From positions 1-8,707 of the forward strand of contig JABEVH010000119.1 in the NCBI GenBank assembly GCA_013043915.1: DNA of 8,707 nucleotides. The letters are read 5' to 3'. Every line of letters begins with the position of its first letter. The stretch's first letter is position 1. The DNA is from Pseudomonadales bacterium. Lineage in GTDB: Bacteria > Pseudomonadota > Gammaproteobacteria > Pseudomonadales > Moraxellaceae. Below, in pieces: positions 1-6,405 of this stretch. The position numbers and the translations under genes were made by a program. The notes beneath the pieces were generated by a model that was not told where the DNA came from, searched no databases, and saw only the letters and a program-made list of their open reading frames with translations.

Positions 1-2
1 GA

Positions 3-128
3 GAGGTACGCCGCATCTTGCTAGCACGGTCTCCGGCGCAACTGAGCGTCAATAGGCTTGAGTTGGATGCGCAAGCATGTCAACCAAGTGCGGATAAATT
101 CTATGCGCAACTATGCGCAACTTTTTAG
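3..128 (+). CDS. 3' end of an unrecognised upstream gene (partial)
   Basis: A reading frame is open from the left edge (first full codon at 3) to a TAG at 126-128 and encodes about 41 residues ending in KFYAQLCATF. The other two forward frames stop at 22-24 and 53-55. The composition is plausible for the C-terminal tail of a soluble protein, but I do not recognise the family. The best support is context: its TAG overlaps the AGGAG that serves the Mop-domain gene 14 nt downstream, as in a translationally coupled operon. A perfect tandem duplication of CTATGCGCAA (101-110 and 111-120) lies inside the last codons and shifts the frame. Without it the tail would read KFYAQLFRSS and stop at 136-138. 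With so short a stretch, a chance open frame cannot be excluded. Confidence 0.4.
   Translation, partial: EVRRILLARSPAQLSVNRLELDAQACQPSADKFYAQLCATF
101..120. repeat. Perfect 10-bp tandem duplication
   Basis: CTATGCGCAA occurs twice back to back at 101-110 and 111-120. Ten is not a multiple of three, so in the overlapping partial gene (3-128) it changes the reading frame of the last residues. It also creates ATG codons at 103 and 113. The one at 113 is in frame with the downstream Mop gene but has no ribosome binding site at a sensible distance. Confidence 0.9.
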
Positions 129-131
129 GAG
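127..131 (+). promoter_or_regulatory. Ribosome binding site deciding the Mop-gene start
   Basis: AGGAG lies 11 nt before ATG 143 (8 nt before TTG 140) and downstream of the ATG at 113. It therefore excludes the longer start and supports 143. It overlaps the TAG stop (126-128) of the preceding frame. Confidence 0.7.
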
Positions 132-142
132 CAGTTAGGTTG

Positions 143-571
143 ATGAAAATTAGCGCACGCAATCAATTTAAGGGAACCGTCACGGCGGTACATCCTGGGG
201 CGGTTAATTCTGAGGTTGTGCTGGATATCGGTGGGGGAGATAGTATCGTGGCTACCGTGACTAATGGCAGTCTGACCGCCATGCGTATGGCGGTGGGAAA
301 GGAGGTGATTGCGATGGCCAAGGCTTCATCGGTATTGCTGATGACGGACGGTCAGGGTTATGTGCTTTCAGCGCGCAATATCCTGCGCGGTGTTGTAACG
401 GAGGTGACGTTAGGAGCGGTCAATGGTGAGGTCAGTGTTCAACTAGGTGGCGGTGCCATGGCTCATGCCATGGTGACGCACGAAGCGATTGCATCGTTGG
501 GGCTTGAAAAAGGTCAGCCCGTGATGGCGGTGATCAAGGCATCTTCGGTCATGTTGGCTGTGCCTGCCTGA
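143..571 (+). CDS. Di-Mop (double TOBE) molybdate-binding protein, ModG-like
   Basis: This is a predicted cytoplasmic protein of 142 aa made of two tandem Mop/TOBE modules, at about residues 3-67 and 75-140. Each module opens with the family signature: SARNQFKG at 4-11 and SARNILRG at 76-83. Each then has a GAVN(S/G)EV turn, a GGG segment and a closing KASSV(L/M)L strand. There is no signal peptide, membrane segment or DNA-binding domain, which excludes ModE. There is no ABC ATPase part, which excludes ModC. Proteins of this build (Azotobacter ModG, clostridial Mop) assemble into oligomers that bind molybdate or tungstate and are thought to buffer or deliver it inside the cell. I chose the start at 143 because MKISARNQ matches the usual Mop N-terminus and follows an AGGAG; the ATG at 113 adds ten unrelated residues. 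No mod transporter gene is visible in the window. The fold assignment is firm, while the storage or homeostasis role is inferred. Confidence 0.9.
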   Translation: MKISARNQFKGTVTAVHPGAVNSEVVLDIGGGDSIVATVTNGSLTAMRMAVGKEVIAMAKASSVLLMTDGQGYVLSARNILRGVVTEVTLGAVNGEVSVQLGGGAMAHAMVTHEAIASLGLEKGQPVMAVIKASSVMLAVPA

Positions 572-581
572 TCAATAAGAT

Positions 582-619
582 TGGCTTGCGACGACTTTGT
601 GGTCATGCGCCGCAAGCCA
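582..619. terminator. Hairpin between convergent genes, probable terminator
   Basis: TGGCTTGCG (582-590) pairs perfectly with CGCAAGCCA (611-619). An inner GAC (593-595)/GTC (602-604) pair can extend the helix within the 20-nt loop. It lies between the stop of the Mop gene (571) and the stop of dapD (629). Read on the minus strand it is followed by TCTTATTG, a weak U-tract that fits termination of the dapD operon. The plus-strand side has no U-tract. Position and stem quality support a terminator, but the tail is poor. Confidence 0.55.
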
Positions 620-628
620 TCCATAGTA

Positions 629-1453
629 TCAGTCTGTAAGGCGTAGCAGTTCATTGATGCCCACTTTAGCGCGTGTCTTGGCATCAACACGCTTGACGAT
701 GATGGCTGCATAAAGGCTGTACTTGCCATCGCTGGAAGGTAGCGATCCAGGTACAACCACGGCCCCTTCAGGGACCTTGCCATACAGGATCTCACCGGAC
801 TCCCGGTCATAAATACGGGTAGATTGACCGATGTATACCCCCATGGAGATGACGGCTCCTGCGCCGACGATAATCCCCTCCACAATTTCCGAGCGTGCGC
901 CGATAAAGCAGTCATCTTCAATAATGGTGGGATTGGCCTGCAAGGGCTCAAGAACCCCTCCGATACCCACGCCGCCAGAGAGATGCACCCGTTTGCCGAT
1001 TTGTGCACAGGAGCCTACGGTAGCCCAAGTGTCTACCATGCTGCCTTCATCGACATAGGCGCCGATGTTGACATAGGAGGGCATGAGTACGGTGTTTCGA
1101 GCGATGTAGGCGCCATGGCGAGCGCAGGCAGGAGGAACCACCCGTACTCCAGCTGCCTTGAATTGTTCCTCGGTCCAGCCGGAGAATTTGCTGGCAACCT
1201 TGTCATAGTACTGCAGGTCGTGTCCGGCTTGCATGACCTGATTGTCATGCAGGCGAAAAGATAGCAGCACCGCTTTCTTTATCCATTGGTTGACATGCCA
1301 CTCCCCGTCAATTTTCTCGGCAACGCGAAGGGTGCCTTGATCTAAAGACTGCAGTACTTCAAGCACATCGGATCGGACCTGCTCGGGTACTTGATCAGGG
1401 CTGAAGGCCTGACGTTGCTCAAATGCATGCTCAATTCGTTGTTGCAGATTCAT
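629..1453 (-). CDS. dapD: 2,3,4,5-tetrahydropyridine-2,6-dicarboxylate N-succinyltransferase
   Basis: DapD transfers succinyl from succinyl-CoA to tetrahydrodipicolinate, giving N-succinyl-2-amino-6-oxopimelate in the cytoplasmic diaminopimelate/lysine pathway. The 274-aa product has the same length as E. coli DapD and matches it throughout. An N-terminal helical domain carries RVAEKIDG (43-50). A left-handed beta-helix of hexapeptide repeats follows (about 107-225), including SYVNIGAYVDEG, VGSCAQIG and VHLSGGVGIGGVLEP. The C-terminal part ends KVGINELLRLTD. D141 and E189 correspond to the active-site acidic residues I recall for this trimeric family. Two starts are possible. ATG 1459 overlaps the dapC stop as ATGA but sits only 1 nt from AGGA. 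ATG 1453 has AGGA at 7 nt and matches the E. coli N-terminus, so I prefer it. It is the last gene of the map-glnD-dapC-dapD operon, and the substrate for DapC next door is its product. Confidence 0.98.
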   Translation of the reverse strand: MNLQQRIEHAFEQRQAFSPDQVPEQVRSDVLEVLQSLDQGTLRVAEKIDGEWHVNQWIKKAVLLSFRLHDNQVMQAGHDLQYYDKVASKFSGWTEEQFKAAGVRVVPPACARHGAYIARNTVLMPSYVNIGAYVDEGSMVDTWATVGSCAQIGKRVHLSGGVGIGGVLEPLQANPTIIEDDCFIGARSEIVEGIIVGAGAVISMGVYIGQSTRIYDRESGEILYGKVPEGAVVVPGSLPSSDGKYSLYAAIIVKRVDAKTRAKVGINELLRLTD

Positions 1454-1455
1454 AA

Positions 1456-2661
1456 TCATGTCCTGATAGAGTGAAAGTAAGCGATGATTCGGTCGGTGGC
1501 CTCCAGGCAGGTATCCAGATCGGGTACCAGGGCGATACGCACATAGCCTTCTCCAGGATTATGGCCATTAACGTCTCGAGACAGGTAGGAACCCGGCAGT
1601 ACCTGCACATGCTGCTGTTCCCACAAGCCACGTGCAAATGCGGTATCTGAGCCAGGGGTTTTCATCCAGAGATAAAATGACGCATCAGGAGCATTCACGT
1701 CAGCGTGAGGGCGTAAGCGGGCAAGGGTAGCATCAAATTTGCTGCGGTAAGCCTGGCGGTTTTCCCGAACATGGGCCTCATCATTCCATGCAGCCACACT
1801 GGCTAGCTGGGTAGGAACTGACATGGCAGAACCATGATAGGTGCGGTAGAGAAGAAAGCGTTCAATCAAGTGTGCATCGCCTGCCACGAATCCTGAACGT
1901 AGACCGGGTAGGTTGGAACGTTTTGATAAGGAATGAAAAACCATGAGACGACGGTAGTCATGACGCCCCATGGCAGCGGCGGCTTGCAAGAGCCCAGGAG
2001 GAGGCAAATCTTCGCGTGGGTAAATTTCGCTGTAACACTCATCGCTGCATAGTATGAACCCATAACGGTCGGATAGTTCGATCAGATGCTGCAGAGTTTC
2101 CAGTGAAGTGACGGAGCCGCTTGGGTTGCCAGGTGAGCAAATAAATACAAGTGCAGTGCGCTTCCATAAGGACTCGGGGACAGCATCGTAATCCGGAATG
2201 AAATTATGGGAGGCATCACAGGGAAGATAAACCGGCTCAGCCCCTGCCAGTAAGGCAGCTCCTTCATAAATCTGATAGAAGGGATTAGGCATGACGATGG
2301 CTTCGCCTGAGCCAGGATGCAGCATAGATTGCACAAAAGAAAATAGGGCTTCACGACTGCCATTAACCGGTAACACATGGCGCTCAGGGTCCGGAGGACA
2401 GTCCTGTAGTTGAAAGCGCCAGGTGAGCCAGTTACTGACGCTTTCACGCAGAACATCCATGCCGCGTGTTACGGGGTACAGGGATAATCCATCGAGCGCA
2501 GCTGTCAATCGATCCAGTACGAAGCGTGGAGCGGGGTGACGTGGTTCACCGATTGATAAGGCAATGGCAGGCAGAGCAGCAGGAGGATGACATCCTGCAT
2601 TGAGAAGGCGCAGCCGTTCAAAGGGATAGGGAAGCAAGCGATCAAGCAGGGGGTTCATCAT
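1456..2661 (-). CDS. dapC: N-succinyldiaminopimelate aminotransferase
   Basis: DapC is a fold-type I PLP aminotransferase that converts N-succinyl-2-amino-6-oxopimelate to N-succinyl-L,L-diaminopimelate with glutamate as donor, the step after DapD. The 401-aa protein has the family landmarks: IALSIGEPRH (33-42), PVNGSREALFSF (98-109), PNPFYQIYEGAA (125-136), SPGNPSG (176-182, Asn179), SDECYSE (206-212, Asp207 to the PLP ring nitrogen), SLSKRSNLPGLRSGF (244-258, Lys247 the Schiff-base lysine) and R375 in YVRIAL for the substrate carboxylate. It closely resembles the Pseudomonas DapC that sits in the same glnD-dapC position, which separates it from ArgD or generic AspC-type enzymes. The start at 2661 follows the glnD TGA with no gap, and AGGA lies 7 nt upstream inside glnD. 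A second ATG follows directly. The TGA is shared with the dapD start region, indicating translational coupling. Confidence 0.95.
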   Translation of the reverse strand: MMNPLLDRLLPYPFERLRLLNAGCHPPAALPAIALSIGEPRHPAPRFVLDRLTAALDGLSLYPVTRGMDVLRESVSNWLTWRFQLQDCPPDPERHVLPVNGSREALFSFVQSMLHPGSGEAIVMPNPFYQIYEGAALLAGAEPVYLPCDASHNFIPDYDAVPESLWKRTALVFICSPGNPSGSVTSLETLQHLIELSDRYGFILCSDECYSEIYPREDLPPPGLLQAAAAMGRHDYRRLMVFHSLSKRSNLPGLRSGFVAGDAHLIERFLLYRTYHGSAMSVPTQLASVAAWNDEAHVRENRQAYRSKFDATLARLRPHADVNAPDASFYLWMKTPGSDTAFARGLWEQQHVQVLPGSYLSRDVNGHNPGEGYVRIALVPDLDTCLEATDRIIAYFHSIRT

Positions 2662-5340
2662 TCAGTCGTCCTGTTGGTCCAGCCGCTCACGCAGGGTATG
2701 AGCAAGGCGTTCACAGAGATCGGGGTCAGAGATAGGGTGCATCTGGTCGTCAGTCAGGAAAAATACGTCATCAGCCCGTTCTCCCAGTGTGGCAATACGC
2801 GCATTTTGCAGATTTACCCCGTGTTCCATAAAGATACGGCCAATACGGGCCAGGAGGCCAGGTCGATCCAGCGTGATGATTTCTACAACGGTACGCTGGT
2901 GCTGGATGTCATTGCTGAGAATAACGTCAGTCTTGACCTGGAAATGCCGAAGTTGTCGCGGCATGCGCCGACGCACGATATCCGGAAATCTTTCAGGATG
3001 GGCCAACGTGTCTATCAGGACCTCTTGAATATGGTAAAGACGATTGGTGTCGGTAAGCCGTTCATTGTTTTCATCCAGTACGATGTATGTATCCAGTGAA
3101 AAATGACTGGTCGAGGTGATGATGCGTGCATCAAGAACGGTCAGGCGCAGCTGATCGAGTGCAGCCACGGTGGCGGCAAAGAGGTTACGTTGATCATGGG
3201 TATAAATAAAGATCTGAGTGGCACCGAGGAACTTATTGTCTGTCGTTTCCTTGATCAGGACCAAAGGTTTGTCGAAGAGGGTATGCTGTATCAGTGCTTG
3301 GGTATGCCAAGCAATATCCGTAGCCGCTTCGCGCAGAAAATACTCCTCACCAAGAGAGTCCCATAGCTTTTGTGTATTCTCTTCAGGGATGCCTTGGGTC
3401 AGCAGCAACGCCAGGGCGCTCTGGCGTGTTTCTTCAATCCATTCCTGTTTATCAATAGGATTGCCCAGTCCGCGGCGCAGGGCACGTTTGGTTTGCTCAT
3501 AGAGCTGTCGCAACAAGGACGCTCGCCATGAGTTCCAGAGTGTTGGATTGGTTGCGCAGATATCAGCGACCGTAAGGGCATAGAGGTAGTCCAAGTGAAC
3601 AATGTCCCCTACCTTCTGTGCAAAATCATTGATGATGTCCGGATCATTGATGTCTTTTTTCTGCGCCGTCATGGACATGATCAAATGATTACGCGCCAGC
3701 CAGGCCACCAGATGAGAATCCCAGACACCCAAACGGTGGTGGGCGCAGAATTCCAGAGCATCCACGGCACCCAGGGTTGAGTGGTCGCCACCACGTCCTT
3801 TGCCGATATCGTGAAACAGACCAGCCAAGTACAGCAATTCTACTTTGGGTAGACTTTGTGCGACATCGGCAACCACGGGAAACTTGGCTTGTACGTCCGG
3901 ATACCTGAAGCGTCGCATGTTTTTTATAAGCAGCAGGGTATGGGCATCAACCGTATAGATATGAAAAAGGTCATACTGCATTTGACCGATAATGGCGCCA
4001 AATGCAGGGATATATCGCCCCAGCACACCATAACGTTTCATGCGACGTAGTGAGCTAAATAGCGCGTACTGGCTACGCATCAGTTCCATGAACAATGACG
4101 TATTGCGTAAGTCATCACGAAATACATCGTCAATGAGATCCAGGTTTTGCATGATCAGTCTAATGGTGCTGGCACGTACCCCATGGATGTCTGCATCGCT
4201 GGCCAGTAGGACAAAAATCTCCAGCAGGGCTGACGGTGAACGTCGAAATACCAGGGGGCTATGAGCTTCAATATGATGGTTATGTAGCTGGAAACGGGCA
4301 TTGATGGGGTGGATGATGGCGAGCGAGCTATCTTGTAAGATGCTCTCGTCAAAATGTTGTAACAGCATTTCATTCAAGGTCGAAAGCAGCATGGCGGCCC
4401 GGTAGTACTGCTTCATGAGCTGCTCGACAGCTCTATGGCTAGTATCATCTTGCATGCCAAAGGTTTGTGCGACTTGCCGTTGATAATCAAAAAGCAGTCG
4501 GTTTTCGGCGCGTCCTGTCAACATGTGCAAGGCAAACCGGATGCGCCAAAGCAGAGTCTGGCACTCATCAAGCTGCATAAATTCCTGTTCAGTGAGGAAG
4601 CCATGAGCCACCAGATCATGCAGGGTTTCAGCGCCGAAATGACGTTTGGCGACCCAGCCTACCGTTTGTATGTCGCGCAGACCGCCTGGGGCATTTTTAA
4701 TGTCGGGTTCCAAGTTGTATTCAGTGTTGTTGTGTTTGTTATGACGTGCAATCTGCTCTTCCCATTTGGCGCGAAAAAACTCTTTGCCTGGCCATACCCG
4801 CTGCGCTGAGGTCAGGCTCAGCATGGTCAATCGTAATTGGTCATCACCACAAAGGGTGCGTGACTCCATCAGGTTGGTAGCGATGGTGATGTCGGATCGA
4901 GCGGCCTCATCGCATTCGCCCAATGCCCGTACACTGGAGCCCACATCGAGGCCTAGATCCCAGAGCAGGGTCAAGAACTGAGCGATAAGTTGTTGTTGGT
5001 CATGAGTAAGGTCGGTGAACTCATGTAGCACCAGGACATCAATGTCCGAGTGAGGGTGTAACTCCCCTCGGCCATAGCCACCTACGGCAAGCAAGCTGCA
5101 TCCGCTACAATGGATAAGCCCCAGCGCGCTCCACGCATGTTTAAGCACCTGATCAACCACCCAGGCGCGCGCATTCACCAGTTTACGAATGTCTTCACCT
5201 TCCCGAAAACGTGTGAAGAGAACCTGTTGTGCGCCTTGTAGTGCTTGGCGATAAACACTGAGCGCAGGCAGCTGCTGGGCAGGGCCGAGAGTGGCTGGGT
5301 CAAAAAGTTCGCTGTCGAATACCAGTTGCAGACTGCTCAT
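2662..5340 (-). CDS. glnD: Bifunctional PII uridylyltransferase / uridylyl-removing enzyme
   Basis: GlnD senses glutamine. It uridylylates PII (GlnB/GlnK) when glutamine is low and removes UMP when glutamine is high, so controlling glutamine synthetase and NtrC. From ATG 5340 the protein has 892 aa, against 890 in E. coli. Domains in order, in that numbering, are as follows. The nucleotidyltransferase has GGYGRGELHPHSDID at 87-101, with catalytic D99 and D101. A GlnD-type linker includes NLEPDIKNAPGGLRDIQT. The HD hydrolase has LFHDIGKGRGGDHS at 508-521, with H510 and D511. Two C-terminal ACT domains lie at about 710-785 and 820-890, the last containing LDRPGLLARIGRIF. All catalytic motifs are intact, so both activities are expected. 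The start is uncertain: an in-frame TTG at 5361 would add seven residues but has no ribosome binding site, and the ATG has only a GAGG 15 nt away. map lies 48 nt upstream and dapC abuts the stop, so read-through or coupling is likely. Confidence 0.97.
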   Translation of the reverse strand: MSSLQLVFDSELFDPATLGPAQQLPALSVYRQALQGAQQVLFTRFREGEDIRKLVNARAWVVDQVLKHAWSALGLIHCSGCSLLAVGGYGRGELHPHSDIDVLVLHEFTDLTHDQQQLIAQFLTLLWDLGLDVGSSVRALGECDEAARSDITIATNLMESRTLCGDDQLRLTMLSLTSAQRVWPGKEFFRAKWEEQIARHNKHNNTEYNLEPDIKNAPGGLRDIQTVGWVAKRHFGAETLHDLVAHGFLTEQEFMQLDECQTLLWRIRFALHMLTGRAENRLLFDYQRQVAQTFGMQDDTSHRAVEQLMKQYYRAAMLLSTLNEMLLQHFDESILQDSSLAIIHPINARFQLHNHHIEAHSPLVFRRSPSALLEIFVLLASDADIHGVRASTIRLIMQNLDLIDDVFRDDLRNTSLFMELMRSQYALFSSLRRMKRYGVLGRYIPAFGAIIGQMQYDLFHIYTVDAHTLLLIKNMRRFRYPDVQAKFPVVADVAQSLPKVELLYLAGLFHDIGKGRGGDHSTLGAVDALEFCAHHRLGVWDSHLVAWLARNHLIMSMTAQKKDINDPDIINDFAQKVGDIVHLDYLYALTVADICATNPTLWNSWRASLLRQLYEQTKRALRRGLGNPIDKQEWIEETRQSALALLLTQGIPEENTQKLWDSLGEEYFLREAATDIAWHTQALIQHTLFDKPLVLIKETTDNKFLGATQIFIYTHDQRNLFAATVAALDQLRLTVLDARIITSTSHFSLDTYIVLDENNERLTDTNRLYHIQEVLIDTLAHPERFPDIVRRRMPRQLRHFQVKTDVILSNDIQHQRTVVEIITLDRPGLLARIGRIFMEHGVNLQNARIATLGERADDVFFLTDDQMHPISDPDLCERLAHTLRERLDQQDD

Positions 5341-5388
5341 GGTGTTGGCTGAGTGCCTCAAAATGTTGGGGATGCTATGTAGGTCGCA

Positions 5389-6207
5389 TCATACCGAGAT
5401 GGGTGCTGCCTGGGTATCGGAAGGAGGGAGATTTAAGTTGCTGAGATCTTCCTCTTTGCGTTGAGTAAGGACCTCCACGCCGGCTTCGGTAACCAGTAAC
5501 ATATGTTCCCATTGCGCGGATAATTTATGGTCTCGGGTAACTACAGTCCACTGATCAGGTAGCAAACGAGTATGGTAAGTGCCCGCATTGATCATAGGCT
5601 CGATAGTAAAGATCATGCCGGGTTCCAGCAGCATGCCGGTGCCAGGTTTTCCATAATGCAGGACCTGAGGGTCTTCATGGAAGACCAGGCCTATGCCATG
5701 CCCGCAGTAATCACGCACGACGGAGAATCGATTAGCCTCAGCATGGGTTTGAATGGCGTGACCGATGTCGCCAAGACGAGCCCCGGGACGTACCGCGGCC
5801 AGTCCGAGATACAGGCATTCCTGGCTAACACGACAAAGCTTTTCAGCGAGCACTGAGCACTCCCCTAGCAGAAACATCTTGCTGGTGTCGCCATGATAGC
5901 CATCTTTGATGACGGTGATGTCGATGTTGATGATGTCGCCATTCTTCAGGACTTTCTTTTCTGTGGGGATGCCATGACAGATCACATGGTTGACGGAGGT
6001 GCAAATGCTTTTAGGAAAGCCTCGGTAGTTTAAAGGGGCAGGAATGACTTTCTGTACATCGACCATGTAGTTATGGCATAGCTGGTCCAGCTCGAGAGTC
6101 GTAACTCCGGGTTTAACATAAGGTGCTATGAAATCAAGCACATCAGCGGCTAGATGACCGGCGACACGCATGGCGGCGATATCATCGGCGGTTTTGATCA
6201 TGCTCAT
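5389..6207 (-). CDS. map: Methionine aminopeptidase, type I
   Basis: This enzyme removes the initiator methionine from nascent proteins after deformylation and is an essential cytosolic dinuclear metalloenzyme. The 272-aa protein is type Ia (no N-terminal zinc-finger extension, no type II insert). All five metal ligands are present: D96 (NIDITVIKDG), D107 (GDTSKMF), H170 (CGHGIG), E203 (TIEPM) and E234 (QWEHM). The substrate-side histidines H78 (CHGIP) and H177 (FHEDPQV) are also present. They align with E. coli D97, D108, H171, E204, E235, H79 and H178. I chose ATG 6207 because AGGAG lies 6 nt upstream and MSMIKTADDIAAMRVAG matches the E. coli N-terminus; the ATG at 6243 would add 12 unrelated residues. 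It is the first gene of the minus-strand operon and is divergent from rpsB. Its own promoter is not obvious. The C-terminus is about eight residues longer than in E. coli, with no recognisable feature. Confidence 0.97.
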   Translation of the reverse strand: MSMIKTADDIAAMRVAGHLAADVLDFIAPYVKPGVTTLELDQLCHNYMVDVQKVIPAPLNYRGFPKSICTSVNHVICHGIPTEKKVLKNGDIINIDITVIKDGYHGDTSKMFLLGECSVLAEKLCRVSQECLYLGLAAVRPGARLGDIGHAIQTHAEANRFSVVRDYCGHGIGLVFHEDPQVLHYGKPGTGMLLEPGMIFTIEPMINAGTYHTRLLPDQWTVVTRDHKLSAQWEHMLLVTEAGVEVLTQRKEEDLSNLNLPPSDTQAAPISV

Positions 6208-6242
6208 GCAGAGCTCCTGGCAGCGATTCGGACGAGTTGGCA

Positions 6243-6271
6243 TTGAGACTCGGAGGCAGATATGGTATAAA
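6243..6271 (+). promoter_or_regulatory. rpsB-tsf promoter (sigma-70, extended -10)
   Basis: The -35 box TTGAGA (6243-6248) is separated by 17 bp from the -10 box TATAAA (6266-6271), which has the extended TGn element TGG at 6263-6265. The following GCGCCGC (6272-6278) is a GC-rich discriminator, the hallmark of promoters repressed by ppGpp/DksA under stringent response. The predicted start is about A6279. As I recall, the E. coli rpsB promoter also has a conserved extended -10 followed by GC-rich bases. Strong growth-rate-controlled transcription is expected. Confidence 0.85.
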
Positions 6272-6278
6272 GCGCCGC

Positions 6279-6405
6279 ACTTTTAGGCAATCTCGGCCGC
6301 AAAAGTGACATCACTTTAAATCCGCACATGCACCGACACGCGCGCCAGGGTGCCCCTTGAGGGTTGGCGTGTGGGGTGTATGGAGGCCCAACCCAGGAGT
6401 TTATC
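6279..6405 (+). promoter_or_regulatory. rpsB leader RNA, S2 autoregulatory element (t44/tff-like)
   Basis: This is the roughly 127-nt untranslated leader of rpsB. In E. coli, ribosomal protein S2 represses rpsB-tsf through this leader, which overlaps the RNA once listed as t44/tff between map and rpsB. The 5' part has ACTTTT (6279-6284) able to pair with AAAAGT (6301-6306), with GGC/GCC inside. The latter strand can instead pair with TCACTTT (6311-6317). The 3' part has a long stem: CATGCACC (6327-6334) with GGTGTATG (6375-6382), then ACACGC (6336-6341) with GCGTGT (6367-6372). Its loop holds GGGTTGG (6361-6367), complementary to CCAACCC (6388-6394) immediately before the Shine-Dalgarno, so an H-type pseudoknot can form. 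G6367 belongs to both helices, so one pair must give way. The element identity rests on position and structure; no covariance search was possible. Confidence 0.75.
6395..6399 (+). promoter_or_regulatory. Ribosome binding site of rpsB
   Basis: AGGAG lies 6 nt before ATG 6406. It fixes the start there rather than at the in-frame TTG 6364, which lies inside the leader structure. It directly adjoins the 3' strand (6388-6394) of the predicted leader pseudoknot, so S2 binding could hide or expose it. Confidence 0.85.

Noticed and set aside
514..1264. Long open frames in other frames over dapD (minus 514-1008, plus 824-1264)
   Set aside because: They lie over a fully convincing dapD, show no recognisable family or good ribosome binding site, and look like by-products of its codon use.
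2587..3502. Plus-strand open frames (170, 79, 87 and 94 codons) antisense to glnD
   Set aside because: They overlap the conserved HD/ACT part of glnD on the opposite strand, are unrelated to known families and have no supporting promoter.
6208..6243. ATG at 6243 as start of map
   Set aside because: The AGGAG 6 nt before ATG 6207 and alignment with the E. coli N-terminus favour the shorter form, and the -35 box of rpsB overlaps 6243.
6255..6300. Divergent map promoter on the minus strand overlapping the rpsB -10 (TATACC with an upstream TTGCCT)
   Set aside because: The spacing is only 15 bp and the -10 match is weak. The symmetry of the rpsB -10 region makes such a mirror match easy by chance.
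6364..6405. TTG start at 6364 giving S2 a 14-residue N-terminal extension
   Set aside because: This stretch is part of the leader stem and pseudoknot. AGGAG at 6395-6399 points to ATG 6406, and the S2 family begins there.
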